A DNA stretch of 64,000 bases from Timonella corticicola (GCF_042683685.1 NZ_JBHUOP010000003.1:545698-609697), one strand, 5' to 3'. Counted from the stretch's first letter, positions 7,211 to 16,160 are shown. Program-made: numbers and translations. The notes: a model not told the origin generated them from the sequence alone.

Positions 7211-8443
7211 ATGAACCCGAAAACAAAAATGATGAGGACAGCCGTGGCACTGGCTGCAGCGCTCACGCTTTCACTGGCCGCATGCACGGCATCGACCACT
7301 TCAACAGATGCAGGTATTACCCAGGCAGCAGGGTCTGCTTCATCGGGTACACCCGCAACCACCGAGAGCGCAACGGAAACGACAACTGCCACAACTACCG
7401 AAACTGCGACTTCTTCTGCGGCGGACGTTGACTGGGATAGCCTGCCGACCACTGATGTGTCTTTGACGGATGAGGGCCTCGCGATCACTGAGGCGGGAAC
7501 CTATGTTCTGACGGGGGAGTCGACTGGCCAGGTCACGGTAGACGTGGACGGCAATGTGCGAATCATTCTTGCCGGGGCGACCATCAATGCCAGCGAGGGT
7601 GCCGCGATCCAGATCGATAACGCCGAGTTGACCGTGTTGGAACTGCAAGACGGCACAACCAATACCGTTTCTGACGCATCCACGCGCAGCGATGAGGATA
7701 TCGATGGCGTGATTTACTCGTCGGATGATCTGCTCATCACCGGTTCGGGAACGCTCAACGTCACGGCAAACTTCGCTGACGGCATTGTGGGTAAAGACGA
7801 CCTGTGGATTGAATCGGGAACGATAACGGTCACGAGCGTCGATGACGGTATCCGCGGTAAGGACTCGTTGACCATCTCAGGCGGCACGATCACGATTGAT
7901 GCTGCAGGCGATGGTCTGAAATCCAGCAATGACACCGATTTGGGCAAGGGCCAGCTCACGATCACGGATAGCTCGATCACGGTTACGTCAGGGGACGATG
8001 CGATCAAGGCCGAGCAGTACCTGCTGATTGCGGGTGGGACGATCAACATCGTCCAGTCCGTGGAGGGGATCGAGGCGCCGGTCATCGTGATCGACGGCGG
8101 CGAGATCAGCATCAATGCATCAGATGACGGAATCAACGCATCGGCCTCAGAGATCGTTACATCTGGTCTGAGCATCACGTTCAATGGCGGTGACATCACG
8201 ATTGTGATGGCTTCGGGTGATACGGATGCGATCGACAGCAATGGCGACCTGACGATCAATGGTGGCACGTTCACCATCACCGCGCAGTCTGCGTTCGACT
8301 TCGACGGCACGGGAACTCTCAACGGCGGCTCGATCACTGTGAACGGTGAGCAGGTCACTGAACTCACGAATCAGATGATGGGCGGAGGTCCGGGCGGTAC
8401 TCGTGAAGAGGGTCAGATGGGTGGTGGCCGTGGGGGACGCTAA
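7211..8443 (+). CDS. Beta-helix carbohydrate-binding-domain lipoprotein (Cthe_2159/DUF4353 type)
   Basis: A 410-residue lipoprotein. The ATG at 7211 follows GAGGAC; LTLSLAACTAS is a lipobox. A Ser/Thr-rich linker leads into a right-handed beta-helix: repeating units such as GTLNVTANFADGIVGKDDLW, ESGTITVTSVDDGIRGKDSL and SGGTITIDAAGDGLKSSND, each about 22-25 residues with DG turns. This is the pattern of the Cthe_2159-like domain, for which Ca-dependent binding of acidic polysaccharide has been shown in one member. The C-terminus is Gly/Met rich (MMGGGPGG and MGGGRGG), also usual for this family. It is anchored outside the membrane. The gene ends in a strong perfect hairpin. Confidence 0.85.
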   Translation: MNPKTKMMRTAVALAAALTLSLAACTASTTSTDAGITQAAGSASSGTPATTESATETTTATTTETATSSAADVDWDSLPTTDVSLTDEGLAITEAGTYVLTGESTGQVTVDVDGNVRIILAGATINASEGAAIQIDNAELTVLELQDGTTNTVSDASTRSDEDIDGVIYSSDDLLITGSGTLNVTANFADGIVGKDDLWIESGTITVTSVDDGIRGKDSLTISGGTITIDAAGDGLKSSNDTDLGKGQLTITDSSITVTSGDDAIKAEQYLLIAGGTINIVQSVEGIEAPVIVIDGGEISINASDDGINASASEIVTSGLSITFNGGDITIVMASGDTDAIDSNGDLTINGGTFTITAQSAFDFDGTGTLNGGSITVNGEQVTELTNQMMGGGPGGTREEGQMGGGRGGR

Positions 8444-8457
8444 CTGATCTCCAAACT

Positions 8458-8491
8458 GAACTCGGCGCTTTGTGCACAAAGCGCCGAGTTC
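8458..8491 (+). terminator. Perfect 34-base hairpin terminator
   Basis: A perfect palindrome of two 17-base halves (GAACTCGGCGCTTTGTG and its complement), 15 bases after the lipoprotein stop, followed by GTTGTTTATT. The stem is the strongest in this part of the window. Confidence 0.85.
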
Positions 8492-8496
8492 GTTGT

Positions 8497-8599
8497 TTAT
8501 TGCCGACGAGTCGGACGATTCCCCAGTTGCCATCCGGCCCAGCTGGGCCGGGCTGGGAGGCGAGAAGTTTTCGGGAACTAACCGACTCGTCGGCAATAA
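8497..8599. repeat. Paired inverted copies of the ATTGCCGACGAGTC repeat
   Basis: Perfect 18-base inverted repeat: TTATTGCCGACGAGTCGG at 8497-8514 and its complement at 8582-8599. The 67 bases between hold a second palindrome, CCGGCCCAGCTGGGCCGG. The arms contain two exact copies of a 14-mer found elsewhere in the window. No target-site duplication flanks it. Confidence 0.8.
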
Positions 8600-8626
8600 C
8601 AAGAGTGCACTCGCAATGCTTCTAAC

Positions 8627-8691
8627 CATTTGAGAGTGACCAGATGCGTACTCGCAGTGCGTGAGAGTGCGGATCTGGTCACTCTCAAATG
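8627..8691. repeat. Perfect 19-base inverted repeat
   Basis: CATTTGAGAGTGACCAGAT at 8627-8645 and its exact complement at 8673-8691, with a 27-base loop. It is the third long inverted repeat in the 393-base gap between the lipoprotein gene and the next gene. I see no gene in this gap; the remaining 145 bases before 8837 hold a two-mismatch copy of the 14-mer at 8740-8753. Confidence 0.75.
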
Positions 8692-8836
8692 AGAGCGAGG
8701 ACGAGGGCGCTGGGAGACGCGGCGACTCGGGACCATCTGAACTCGTCGGCAACTCATACTGTGGTCTGATCTTTGTGCTGACTGAGCATACTCTGGGAGG
8801 ATTATGTTCCCCACCTATGTAAGTTAGCCTTGTTGA

Positions 8837-9763
8837 GTGCTAGGTTCCTTCGTTCGCCGTGCGCACGAGGTGCTCATCTCCGTGCGCGATGCCTTTCTGC
8901 CTCGACCACATGGGGTTTTCGGTTCAGAAACCATCACTGAACTGTCCTTGGACCCGGCAACGGTGCGCAAGACCGCTGGTGTGCTTCGGCTCTCGGAACT
9001 AGGTACACGCCAAGTGCAGGTGATCTCGCCGGACCTATTCGATGACCATAATGTATTGGCCACATCGCTGCGACAGGCACTCGAGTCTGGAAGCAGACTC
9101 TGGGTCGTCACGATTGCTGACAACACCATCCACGCAAGGTTGGATGCAAAGTTCGGCCGGCACCTTGTCGCCCTTGGACCACAGTCCGCTGATGGGCGCA
9201 GAGCCTACGGGATCACCCCCGAGCATGTTGCGAGTTGGCTGCTGATCGAGTTCCCCGGATATGCCTGGTTGTTCGAGGGCGTTGATGCCGCCAGCCTGTC
9301 GCACCGGATACTTGCACGTTTGACTGAGCTGATGGTTCCCGTGCGTCAACGCTCCAAGATCGCGCGGCTCCTGCGCAACCCTAGAACCTACGTATACCTG
9401 GCGGTCTTCGTATACTCCTCGCTGCGGGCTCTGCCAGTGATGTTCGTGAAGGAATTCCATGGCAGCCTTCTGATGTTGTGGTCAATCGACGTCATCACGG
9501 CGATTCCGTATACGTGGGGCATCATCGCGATGATTTCCGGAGCCACACGACGCATCCGAATGGCCGGAACGCTCGTCACGATGGCCACGTTTATGGCGCC
9601 ATACGTGTATTTCGGTCTGTATGGGCGCAACTATCCGCCATTCGTCATCCTGATCATCGCACTGCTCATCGCAGGCAGCCTAGGGATTGAATGGGCGAAC
9701 TACCGCCAGGAACGGTCGCTTGAAAGCCGCTATGCGGCGGAGGTTCCGCGCACGTTTGCGTGA
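8837..9763 (+). CDS. Membrane protein of unknown function with a soluble N-terminal half
   Basis: A 308-residue protein I do not recognise. The first 180 residues are soluble, with strand/helix patterns (VQVISPDLFDDHNVLATSLR, SRLWVVTIADNTIHARLDAK) that could be a small alpha/beta domain. The second half has about four membrane segments: YVYLAVFVYSSLRALPVMFV, LLMLWSIDVITAIPYTWGII, LVTMATFMAPYVYFGLYG and FVILIIALLIAGSLGIEW. The frame is closed by a stop directly before the GTG at 8837, so the start is there or at a later GTG near 8870; no strong ribosome site is visible. It stands alone, converging with the phosphatidylcholine synthase gene. Codon use and length support a real gene. Confidence 0.6.
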   Translation: MLGSFVRRAHEVLISVRDAFLPRPHGVFGSETITELSLDPATVRKTAGVLRLSELGTRQVQVISPDLFDDHNVLATSLRQALESGSRLWVVTIADNTIHARLDAKFGRHLVALGPQSADGRRAYGITPEHVASWLLIEFPGYAWLFEGVDAASLSHRILARLTELMVPVRQRSKIARLLRNPRTYVYLAVFVYSSLRALPVMFVKEFHGSLLMLWSIDVITAIPYTWGIIAMISGATRRIRMAGTLVTMATFMAPYVYFGLYGRNYPPFVILIIALLIAGSLGIEWANYRQERSLESRYAAEVPRTFA

Positions 9764-9814
9764 CGCTGACTCGAACATTCTAGGCGGGTGGCGTAGATGT
9801 TGCCCTAGCCGGAT

Positions 9815-9870
9815 GGTGATTTTCCGGGATCAAGACTTAAGAAAAACCACCCTGATCCCGCAAAACCACC
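9815..9870. terminator. Bidirectional hairpin between convergent genes
   Basis: Twenty-base arms 9815-9834 and 9851-9870 are complementary at 17 positions, centred between the ends of the unknown membrane gene and pcs. Its right end touches the pcs stop region, where GGTTGCCTAC is duplicated in tandem. Confidence 0.6.
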
Positions 9871-9877
9871 AGGTTGC

Positions 9878-10627
9878 CTACTGGTTGCCTACGACGGCCT
9901 TGCTGCGAGCACGAATCTCCTGCACGGTTCGGTATGCGCTCAGGCCCATGAGCCAGGCTCCGCACGCCCACCAGATCACCTCGACGACAAGCGCGCGTTC
10001 AGGGTGTTGGATGAGCAGAATCGCAGTGGTCACGATCCAGCCGAAGGCCGTTGCGATGTTCATCGGCATCAACCGTGCGACTCGGAATGGGTGCACGAAA
10101 GTCAACGGCGCAACGGTCAGGAGTGCCAGCACGATGGTCACGGTGACGTTGAGAGCCGAGCCGGAACCGACGATCCACATGACCACGGCCACGATGTTCC
10201 ATGCGGCGGGGAAGCCCATGAAGTAGTAGTCGTGGGTTTTGAGTTTCACGTTGCAGTAGGTGAACACCGAGGACGTGCAGATGAGCGCGAACATTGCCGC
10301 GGACGTCCACGATCCGCCGAGTGGCAGGTGAATGTACATGAACAGCGCGGGGATGAAGGTCCACGTCAGGTAGTCGACCATGATGTCGAGGACGGTTCCG
10401 TCAAAGTTCGGCGCATACTTTTTGACGTCTGCCTTTCGTGCGAGGTTGCCGTCGAGCCCGTCGACGATGAGCGCGATTCCGAGCCACATCCACATCTGCA
10501 GGATCTCGCCCTGGAACAGTGCGGCGATTGCTAGGCAGGCCCAGATCACTCCGGTCATGGTGAAGATGTGCACGAGCCAGGCATAGGTGACGCGTTGGCG
10601 TTGGAGGGGCTGCGATGTGGAACTCAT
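9878..10627 (-). CDS. pcs: Phosphatidylcholine synthase (CDP-diacylglycerol:choline)
   Basis: A 249-residue polytopic protein. DGLDGNLARKADVKKYAPNF followed by DGTVLDIMVDYLTWTFIPAL is the CDP-alcohol phosphotransferase motif (D-G-x2-A-R ... G-x3-D-x3-D) in the form seen in the one-step Pcs family, and the six to eight hydrophobic helices fit. Pcs condenses free choline with CDP-diacylglycerol to phosphatidylcholine and CMP in the membrane. The partner gene 17 bases upstream encodes a choline-type BCCT transporter, so the pair is well suited to turn imported choline into phosphatidylcholine. Phosphatidylcholine is uncommon but known in actinobacteria. The ATG has no strong ribosome site beyond AAGGAAAA about 8 bases upstream. 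Confidence 0.87.
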   Translation of the reverse strand: MSSTSQPLQRQRVTYAWLVHIFTMTGVIWACLAIAALFQGEILQMWMWLGIALIVDGLDGNLARKADVKKYAPNFDGTVLDIMVDYLTWTFIPALFMYIHLPLGGSWTSAAMFALICTSSVFTYCNVKLKTHDYYFMGFPAAWNIVAVVMWIVGSGSALNVTVTIVLALLTVAPLTFVHPFRVARLMPMNIATAFGWIVTTAILLIQHPERALVVEVIWWACGAWLMGLSAYRTVQEIRARSKAVVGNQ

Positions 10628-10644
10628 TTTCCTTCTCGTTTGCT

Positions 10645-12390
10645 TCAGTTGTGTGTGGCTGTATGTGGTGGGTTGGTGGCATTTGTCGACGAGTCGGCGA
10701 CGTGTTCTTCCGGAGTGCTGCCCGCTACTTCCGTGGTCAGAGCGCGGGCCCGTGCACTGACTGGAGCCTCTGCCTGGTCCGTACGGTCTGGGCCATCACC
10801 TGTGGTGCCGCCTGTGGTTACGCCACCAGGCGGCATATCGACCGTGCTCTTGAGGGACCGATAGAAGGACACCATGACCATGATGAGCACGATTGAGAAC
10901 GGTAGCCCGATGATCACGGTGGCTTGTTGGAGCGTGCTGACACCACCGACGATCAGCATCGCGAGGGTGAGCACGCCGGTTGCAACGGACCAGACGATTC
11001 GTAGTGGTTTGCCGCCGTCTTGGCTGTTGTTCTCGATCTTGGAGGACAGTCCGGACAACACTAGGGCGCCGGAGTCGGCAGAGGTCACGTAGAGCAGGAG
11101 GCCAGCGGCGAGGGCGACTGCCACGAGCATTGAGGAGCCGGGGTAGGTGCCCAGTAGGTCGAAGAAGGCCCGCTCGGGCAGATTGACGGCGGTGTCGGCG
11201 AAGGCCAGGTCACCGCCGATGACCAGTTCGAGGGCGGAGTTCCCCAGAACCACCACGAACAGGGCGATGTAGAGGAACGGGATCACCATGACGCCGACCA
11301 CGAACTCGCGTAGGGTGCGTCCGCGCGAGATACGGGCGAGGAAGAGTCCCACGAATGGTGCCCAGGCGATCCACCAGGCCCAGAAGAACAGAGTCCAGTC
11401 CTGAGACCACGCATCCGGGCGATCCCAGGCGTGGGTTTCAAGGAGCAGGGAGGGGAATGTGGTCAGGAAGTCGCCGATGTTCATGACGAATGCCTCGAGG
11501 ATACGTCGGGTCTCGCCCCACAGCACGATCCACGCAAGCATGACGATCACGACGATCACGTTTGCCTCAGACAGCCGCCGGATACCCTTTTCCACACCGG
11601 AGACCGTGGATGCGGTGGCCATGGCGACTGAGAACACGATCAGCCAGATATAGGTGGCGATGTTCTCGGGTACGCCAGCGAGTACGTGAAGGCCGTAGGC
11701 AAGTTGCACCACGCCAATGCCAAGGGACGTCGCGATACCGAAGATGGTTCCCAGGACAGCGATGGTGTCGATCAGGTTGCCGAGCCAGCCGTCGGCGCGT
11801 TTCTTGAGGATGGGACGCATGAGGGAACGGATGGAGAGCGGCTGGTTCTTGCGGTAGGCAAAGAAGGCGAATGCCCCACCCATCACCGCATACATCGCCC
11901 AGCCAACAGGGCCATAGTGGAACAGCGTCCACACGATTGCCTGCTTTGCCGCAGCGGTGTCCATGCCCTCGCCGACCGGTGGGTAGAGGTATTGCGCCAC
12001 GGGTTCGGAGACGGAGAAGAACATCAGGTCGATGCCGATGCCCGCTGCGAACAACATCGCGGTCCAGGTGAACAAGTTGAAGGTTGGCTTCGAGTCATCG
12101 GGGCCGAGTTTGATGCGACCCGCACGGGAGAACAGCAGATAGGCGACGAACGCAACCACGACACCGGCGATGGCAACGTAGTACCAACCAAAGTGGGAGG
12201 CAACCCAAGCAACCATCGCACCAATGACCTCGTCCGCACGTTCCGGGGCGACGACGGCCCAGACGGCGAGAGCGACGATGAGAGTCACCGAACTGATCAG
12301 GACCGGCCAGTTTGCCCGTGGCGCTGATGCTGGGGTTGTGTGCAGTTGTCGCGCAGCCCTCGTGGGCCCGGCCGGTTTGGGCGCGTTCAC
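10645..12390 (-). CDS. betT: BCCT-family choline transporter
   Basis: About 581 residues with twelve predicted helices. The helix-3 signature AAGIGIDLMFFSVSEPVAQY has the Asp (GIGID) that distinguishes choline-type BetT from glycine-betaine BetP carriers (GMGIG-L-M). The Trp-rich substrate box WTLFFWAWWIAWAPFVG and the following GLFLARISRGRT are also present. It imports choline with H+ or Na+. N- and C-terminal cytoplasmic tails are long (the C-tail about 70 residues, Pro/Thr rich). The GTG at 12390 is preferred because the frame upstream to 12585 lacks Met and reads as low complexity; the start is uncertain. It is co-transcribed with pcs 17 bases downstream. Confidence 0.87.
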   Translation of the reverse strand: MNAPKPAGPTRAARQLHTTPASAPRANWPVLISSVTLIVALAVWAVVAPERADEVIGAMVAWVASHFGWYYVAIAGVVVAFVAYLLFSRAGRIKLGPDDSKPTFNLFTWTAMLFAAGIGIDLMFFSVSEPVAQYLYPPVGEGMDTAAAKQAIVWTLFHYGPVGWAMYAVMGGAFAFFAYRKNQPLSIRSLMRPILKKRADGWLGNLIDTIAVLGTIFGIATSLGIGVVQLAYGLHVLAGVPENIATYIWLIVFSVAMATASTVSGVEKGIRRLSEANVIVVIVMLAWIVLWGETRRILEAFVMNIGDFLTTFPSLLLETHAWDRPDAWSQDWTLFFWAWWIAWAPFVGLFLARISRGRTLREFVVGVMVIPFLYIALFVVVLGNSALELVIGGDLAFADTAVNLPERAFFDLLGTYPGSSMLVAVALAAGLLLYVTSADSGALVLSGLSSKIENNSQDGGKPLRIVWSVATGVLTLAMLIVGGVSTLQQATVIIGLPFSIVLIMVMVSFYRSLKSTVDMPPGGVTTGGTTGDGPDRTDQAEAPVSARARALTTEVAGSTPEEHVADSSTNATNPPHTATHN

Positions 12391-12842
12391 CGAATCTCGC
12401 TCTCGCGCTGAAGCGCTTTGGGTTTCTGTGCAGGAGATCTTCAGCCTTGCTCCGCGTGCGGGTGGTGCCACTGAACCAGTGATCCCATCGCTGATGATGC
12501 GTGAACCCAGGCGGAACCCTGCGCGCCGCGGGTGCGGAGCGGGTGAACAGGTTCCAGCGTTGGTGGGTTTGGTTCCCCGCTGCACAGGTACGTCGTTGAC
12601 GTGCGCCCTCTAGGATAGCAGTGCGGAGATTGCCGGTGTGCCCACGTCAGACACCTTTTCCGGCTCGGTTTCGGGTTTTGCGCCGCGAACTGGGGCTTTG
12701 AGTTTGCTTTGAGGCGACTTTGCGCCACCTTTGAACCGATTCCCGACGATTCAGTGAGTTCCAGCAACACGCGGTAACTGGCATTGAGTGGCGTTGAGTA
12801 GTGCAACACTCTAGATAAGAGTTAAGTCGGACAGGGTGAGAC

Positions 12843-13808
12843 ATGTTGAATCAGGCAACTGAACTGTGGGTCGAATCAAAGATTTCGCGCAAAGTCTTGG
12901 CGGTGAGTGCCGTGCTCACCGCATTGCTCGCACTTCCTTTCCTTGGGGTGCTGTGGTGTGTGGGGGTACCCGGTGCAGTTGCACTGGGTATGGGATTTCT
13001 TGCCGGAACCCGCCCTGCAACCACATTGAGTCCTCGCGACGCAGCGCTGTTGGCTGTCCCGACAGCGCTTACCGGAGCCGTCGCGGTGGGCTTACAGGGC
13101 CAGCCCTTTGTCGCAGCATGCTTTGTCGCTCTCATCTGCCTCATGGTCGCACCCGCGGAGATTCGCAAGCAAGGACTCCTGTCAGGGGTGCCAACCGTGG
13201 CTGCGGTACTTGTGTCCCTACCGGGAGATTTCCACCCTGCGACCACGGCTGGATGGATGATGGTTGGAAGCCTACTGCTGATTGGCATCGCCGTTGTCGC
13301 AAAATTCCCACGGGTACCCACCCGTGTAGTTGATCCGGCTCACGCGTGGCGGCACGCGATCGTCATGGCCGTAGCTGCGGCAACAGTTGTCTATGTGGTC
13401 CAGTACTTCGGCATACCGCATGGGTATTGGATTGCAGTCACCCTAACGGTGGTGCTCCGACCACTTCCAGATATCACGCGTGCCAGAGGCCGTCAGAGAG
13501 TCCTTGGCACGGTGGGTGGGGTCGTGCTCGCCCTTGTGCTGGCAACCGCCTTTCCCGGTTGGGCGGTTACTATAGCGCTCGCGGTGTGCATGACCCTGAT
13601 GATCTCCTATGCGCTCCTTGACGACTATCTTCGTCAGGTCGTGTTTCTGACGCCATCGGTGGTTCTGCTTGCCCCTGCAGGCGGGGCTGAGTTGGTCGCG
13701 CTTGAGCGTGCTGTGGCTACCCTGACCGGTGCGTTTTTGGCGGGAGCGCTCGCGCTGTTCCTGGTGCAGACGGATGATCCGGGCGTGACGGTCGAGAATC
13801 CGGGCTAG
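12843..13808 (+). CDS. FUSC-family membrane protein
   Basis: A 321-residue protein with about ten short membrane segments in two halves. The second half HGYWIAVTLTVVLRPLPDIT followed by RARGRQRVLGTVGGVVLAL is the FUSC/aromatic-acid-exporter signature (YWxxxTxxxVLxP and RGxxRxxGTxxG). Relatives are efflux proteins of the inner membrane; no substrate can be predicted. This version lacks the long C-terminal cytosolic domain of many FUSC proteins. The ATG follows a GGTGAGA site. It is monocistronic and converges with the first metalloprotease gene. Confidence 0.8.
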   Translation: MLNQATELWVESKISRKVLAVSAVLTALLALPFLGVLWCVGVPGAVALGMGFLAGTRPATTLSPRDAALLAVPTALTGAVAVGLQGQPFVAACFVALICLMVAPAEIRKQGLLSGVPTVAAVLVSLPGDFHPATTAGWMMVGSLLLIGIAVVAKFPRVPTRVVDPAHAWRHAIVMAVAAATVVYVVQYFGIPHGYWIAVTLTVVLRPLPDITRARGRQRVLGTVGGVVLALVLATAFPGWAVTIALAVCMTLMISYALLDDYLRQVVFLTPSVVLLAPAGGAELVALERAVATLTGAFLAGALALFLVQTDDPGVTVENPG

Positions 13809-13871
13809 TAGGGTGTCGCCAACCTCCTGGCGAAGGAACGAACACAACAGCCTAGTTGCGGGAGGAACCGA

Positions 13872-16160
13872 CTATTTTGTGACCTTGATGGTGACGGTCT
13901 TGCTGGTCTTGCCGGTGACGGTCGAACTGGAAGCGATCTTGACGCGATACCTGATGGGCTTCGCCTTGGCAGTGTGCTTGAGCACGTGGGTTCCGGCTTT
14001 GAGCTTTTTGACCGTCTTCCAGGTGGAACCGGTACGAGTTTGCAGCACAGCGGCATGATTGACCTTGAAGGTGTCCTTGTATACCTTGCCAGCCGCGATC
14101 GTCTTGGTTCCGGAGGCAAAACCTGAGATGGTGCCACGCTTCTTCGCAACCGTCACAGACTTCTTTGCGGTTGCCTTGTTGTAGTTCTTGGAGGCGTGGA
14201 ACTCCACGCGGAACGAGTGCCTGCCCTTGGACAGAGGCTTCTTAAGTGTGAAGGTGGTCTTGCCCTTCGACACCTTCTTGGTGGCTGTCTTCTTTCCATC
14301 CACATACAGGGTTGCATTACCGGACGGAGCGCGGCCCGAGGTCAACGCGAGCGTGACGGAAGGCTTGTATTTGAGGTAGGCGTTCTTGACGGTGATCTTG
14401 GCTTTTGGAGTGGCCTTCTTAACGGTGAGTGTGCGAGTGTGCGTAGACGACTTGGCCGCGGCATTGCCCGAGTACTTGAACTTCACCTTGTGCTTTCCTA
14501 CCGCCAGGTTGCTGGAGAGCTTTACCGTGACTTTCCGCGTACCGGGTTTTGCTGCAACCTTGGCGGACCCAACCTTCTTACCGTTGACGGTCGCCGTGAT
14601 CGTGCCTCCGGCGGGGGCATTCGACCCAAGTCGGACCGTGAGCTTGGGCTGTGTGCCGTATCGGGTGCTCACGTTCTTCGAGGTGAGGCTGCTTGACGCT
14701 TTAGGAACTGAAAGGCGGACCGTGGCCTGGGTTGCGGTGAGTTGGGAGACGGTGATCGTGTAGCCCGACAGCGGATGCTGGAGCCTTTCGCCTTGCCGCA
14801 GAGTGGTCCGAAACTGGGAACGTGAGATCGGTTCAGTAAGCGTGCCGGTATCGTTCCACGTGCGCGGGTCATCCTGATCAAGGGTGTACACGCGTACGCC
14901 AGCACCGTATCGGAACAAGTAGACCGATAACGCGCTGGTGTTGGTGTAGAACGAGGGCGTGTCGAACCCTGTTCCACTGCGGTACTCGAGGTAGGTTTTC
15001 GTGCCGGTCGTGGGGTCATAGAACAGGGCGCCACGAGTGCCCTTAGTGTTGCTCACGGGCGCGAGTTTGACGGTTGCGCTGCCTACCACCGTCTTCAACT
15101 GGCCTGACGGAAGCACACCGAGTGTGTGCTGGTATGCGACGTCGAGGGAGGGGACAGTCCCGATAGCTGCGTCGACGGTCGCCGACATAGGACTGAACAG
15201 TGCCATGTAGTCCCAGATCCTGTCGCCCGCTACAGACTCAAGATTCGCGTGACCGAGCGAGAAGTTGTGCCCGAACTCGTGGATGACGGTGTGCTCGGAA
15301 AGATCGTTGACCACGATGCGGCCACCGGTTTGTAATCCCTCACCAACCTCGGCCACCCCAAGAGCACGATTTGGATCACAGGGCTCGGTGAGAACCAAGA
15401 GATGCTTTCGTGCGCCCTCCCGGTAGGACGACTGACGGGCGGCCTCCCGCCAGATGCGTTCAATCGAGCCTACGGAAGATAGGTTGCAGAGCTGGTTTTT
15501 GGTCAGGCTGGTTGTGTAGGTGCGAGTCTGTGCGACTTTAAAACCTGACACCTTCCCAAAGGTCTGGGAACTCCAATACTGGCCTGCACTCTCAACGAGT
15601 GCTTTGCCGGTGCTCTCAGAAGGCGCCAGATTCGCCGCACCGGAACGTGTCGCAATGACCACGTAAACCTGATGGTATGCGCTACCCGTAACTGTCGTCG
15701 TCGGCGCCGTGACCGAGTGCGCGGAGAGGACATCGATGACGGTCATCGGGCCGTTTGCCACGGATGCGGCGCTGGCCGCCTGCGTCTCCGACAGGATCGG
15801 CCCATCACCGCTGGCCGGAGCTGGGGGCACCACTGCCGCATCAGGCAACTCTACGGTGAGTGTGACCTCCGCACCGGAAGGGACCTGCTCAAGGTGGCCA
15901 GACTCGTCGGAAATAGGCACTGACGTGTCTCCAACGCGCACCGCAAGGTGCGTGTCGGCAGGGTGATCGTCATCTGAATGTGCGCCGAAATCGAGATCGT
16001 CGTGCGCAGGATAATCCACGATCAGTTTGACCAGTTGGCCGCGCAGTTGCGCTTCGCCCGGGTCGGTGGCCGAAGACGTGGCGAGTGCTGGGGCTGCCAC
16101 GCCAGTTGCGGTTACCAGTGCGACCGCAACCGCCACCGCGTATGAACGCGCGAAACGCAT
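13872..16160 (-). CDS. Secreted zinc metalloprotease (M11-like) with Ig-like C-terminal domains
   Basis: 762 residues. A signal peptide ends at APALA-TSS. A prodomain-like region (residues 30-160) is followed by a catalytic domain with HEFGHNFSLGHAN (about residue 290): HExxH plus the third His. The usual metzincin Gly at position 8 is Ser. A downstream FSPMSATVD may be the Met-turn. The arrangement, ending in a YQHTLGVLPSGQL strand, fits gametolysin-like family M11. Residues about 490-680 contain two Ig-like repeats (APSGNATLYVDGKKT type), then an 85-residue Lys-rich C-terminal domain shared with the next gene. The ATG has an AAGGATG site. The paralogue lies 108 bases upstream on the same strand, so they may be co-transcribed. 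Substrates are unknown. Confidence 0.8.
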   Translation of the reverse strand: MRFARSYAVAVAVALVTATGVAAPALATSSATDPGEAQLRGQLVKLIVDYPAHDDLDFGAHSDDDHPADTHLAVRVGDTSVPISDESGHLEQVPSGAEVTLTVELPDAAVVPPAPASGDGPILSETQAASAASVANGPMTVIDVLSAHSVTAPTTTVTGSAYHQVYVVIATRSGAANLAPSESTGKALVESAGQYWSSQTFGKVSGFKVAQTRTYTTSLTKNQLCNLSSVGSIERIWREAARQSSYREGARKHLLVLTEPCDPNRALGVAEVGEGLQTGGRIVVNDLSEHTVIHEFGHNFSLGHANLESVAGDRIWDYMALFSPMSATVDAAIGTVPSLDVAYQHTLGVLPSGQLKTVVGSATVKLAPVSNTKGTRGALFYDPTTGTKTYLEYRSGTGFDTPSFYTNTSALSVYLFRYGAGVRVYTLDQDDPRTWNDTGTLTEPISRSQFRTTLRQGERLQHPLSGYTITVSQLTATQATVRLSVPKASSSLTSKNVSTRYGTQPKLTVRLGSNAPAGGTITATVNGKKVGSAKVAAKPGTRKVTVKLSSNLAVGKHKVKFKYSGNAAAKSSTHTRTLTVKKATPKAKITVKNAYLKYKPSVTLALTSGRAPSGNATLYVDGKKTATKKVSKGKTTFTLKKPLSKGRHSFRVEFHASKNYNKATAKKSVTVAKKRGTISGFASGTKTIAAGKVYKDTFKVNHAAVLQTRTGSTWKTVKKLKAGTHVLKHTAKAKPIRYRVKIASSSTVTGKTSKTVTIKVTK

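Noticed and set aside
8497..8599. MITE (non-autonomous transposon) with 18-base terminal repeats
   Set aside because: There is no target duplication at its ends and the same arm sequence occurs singly inside genes, which fits a motif rather than an inserted element.
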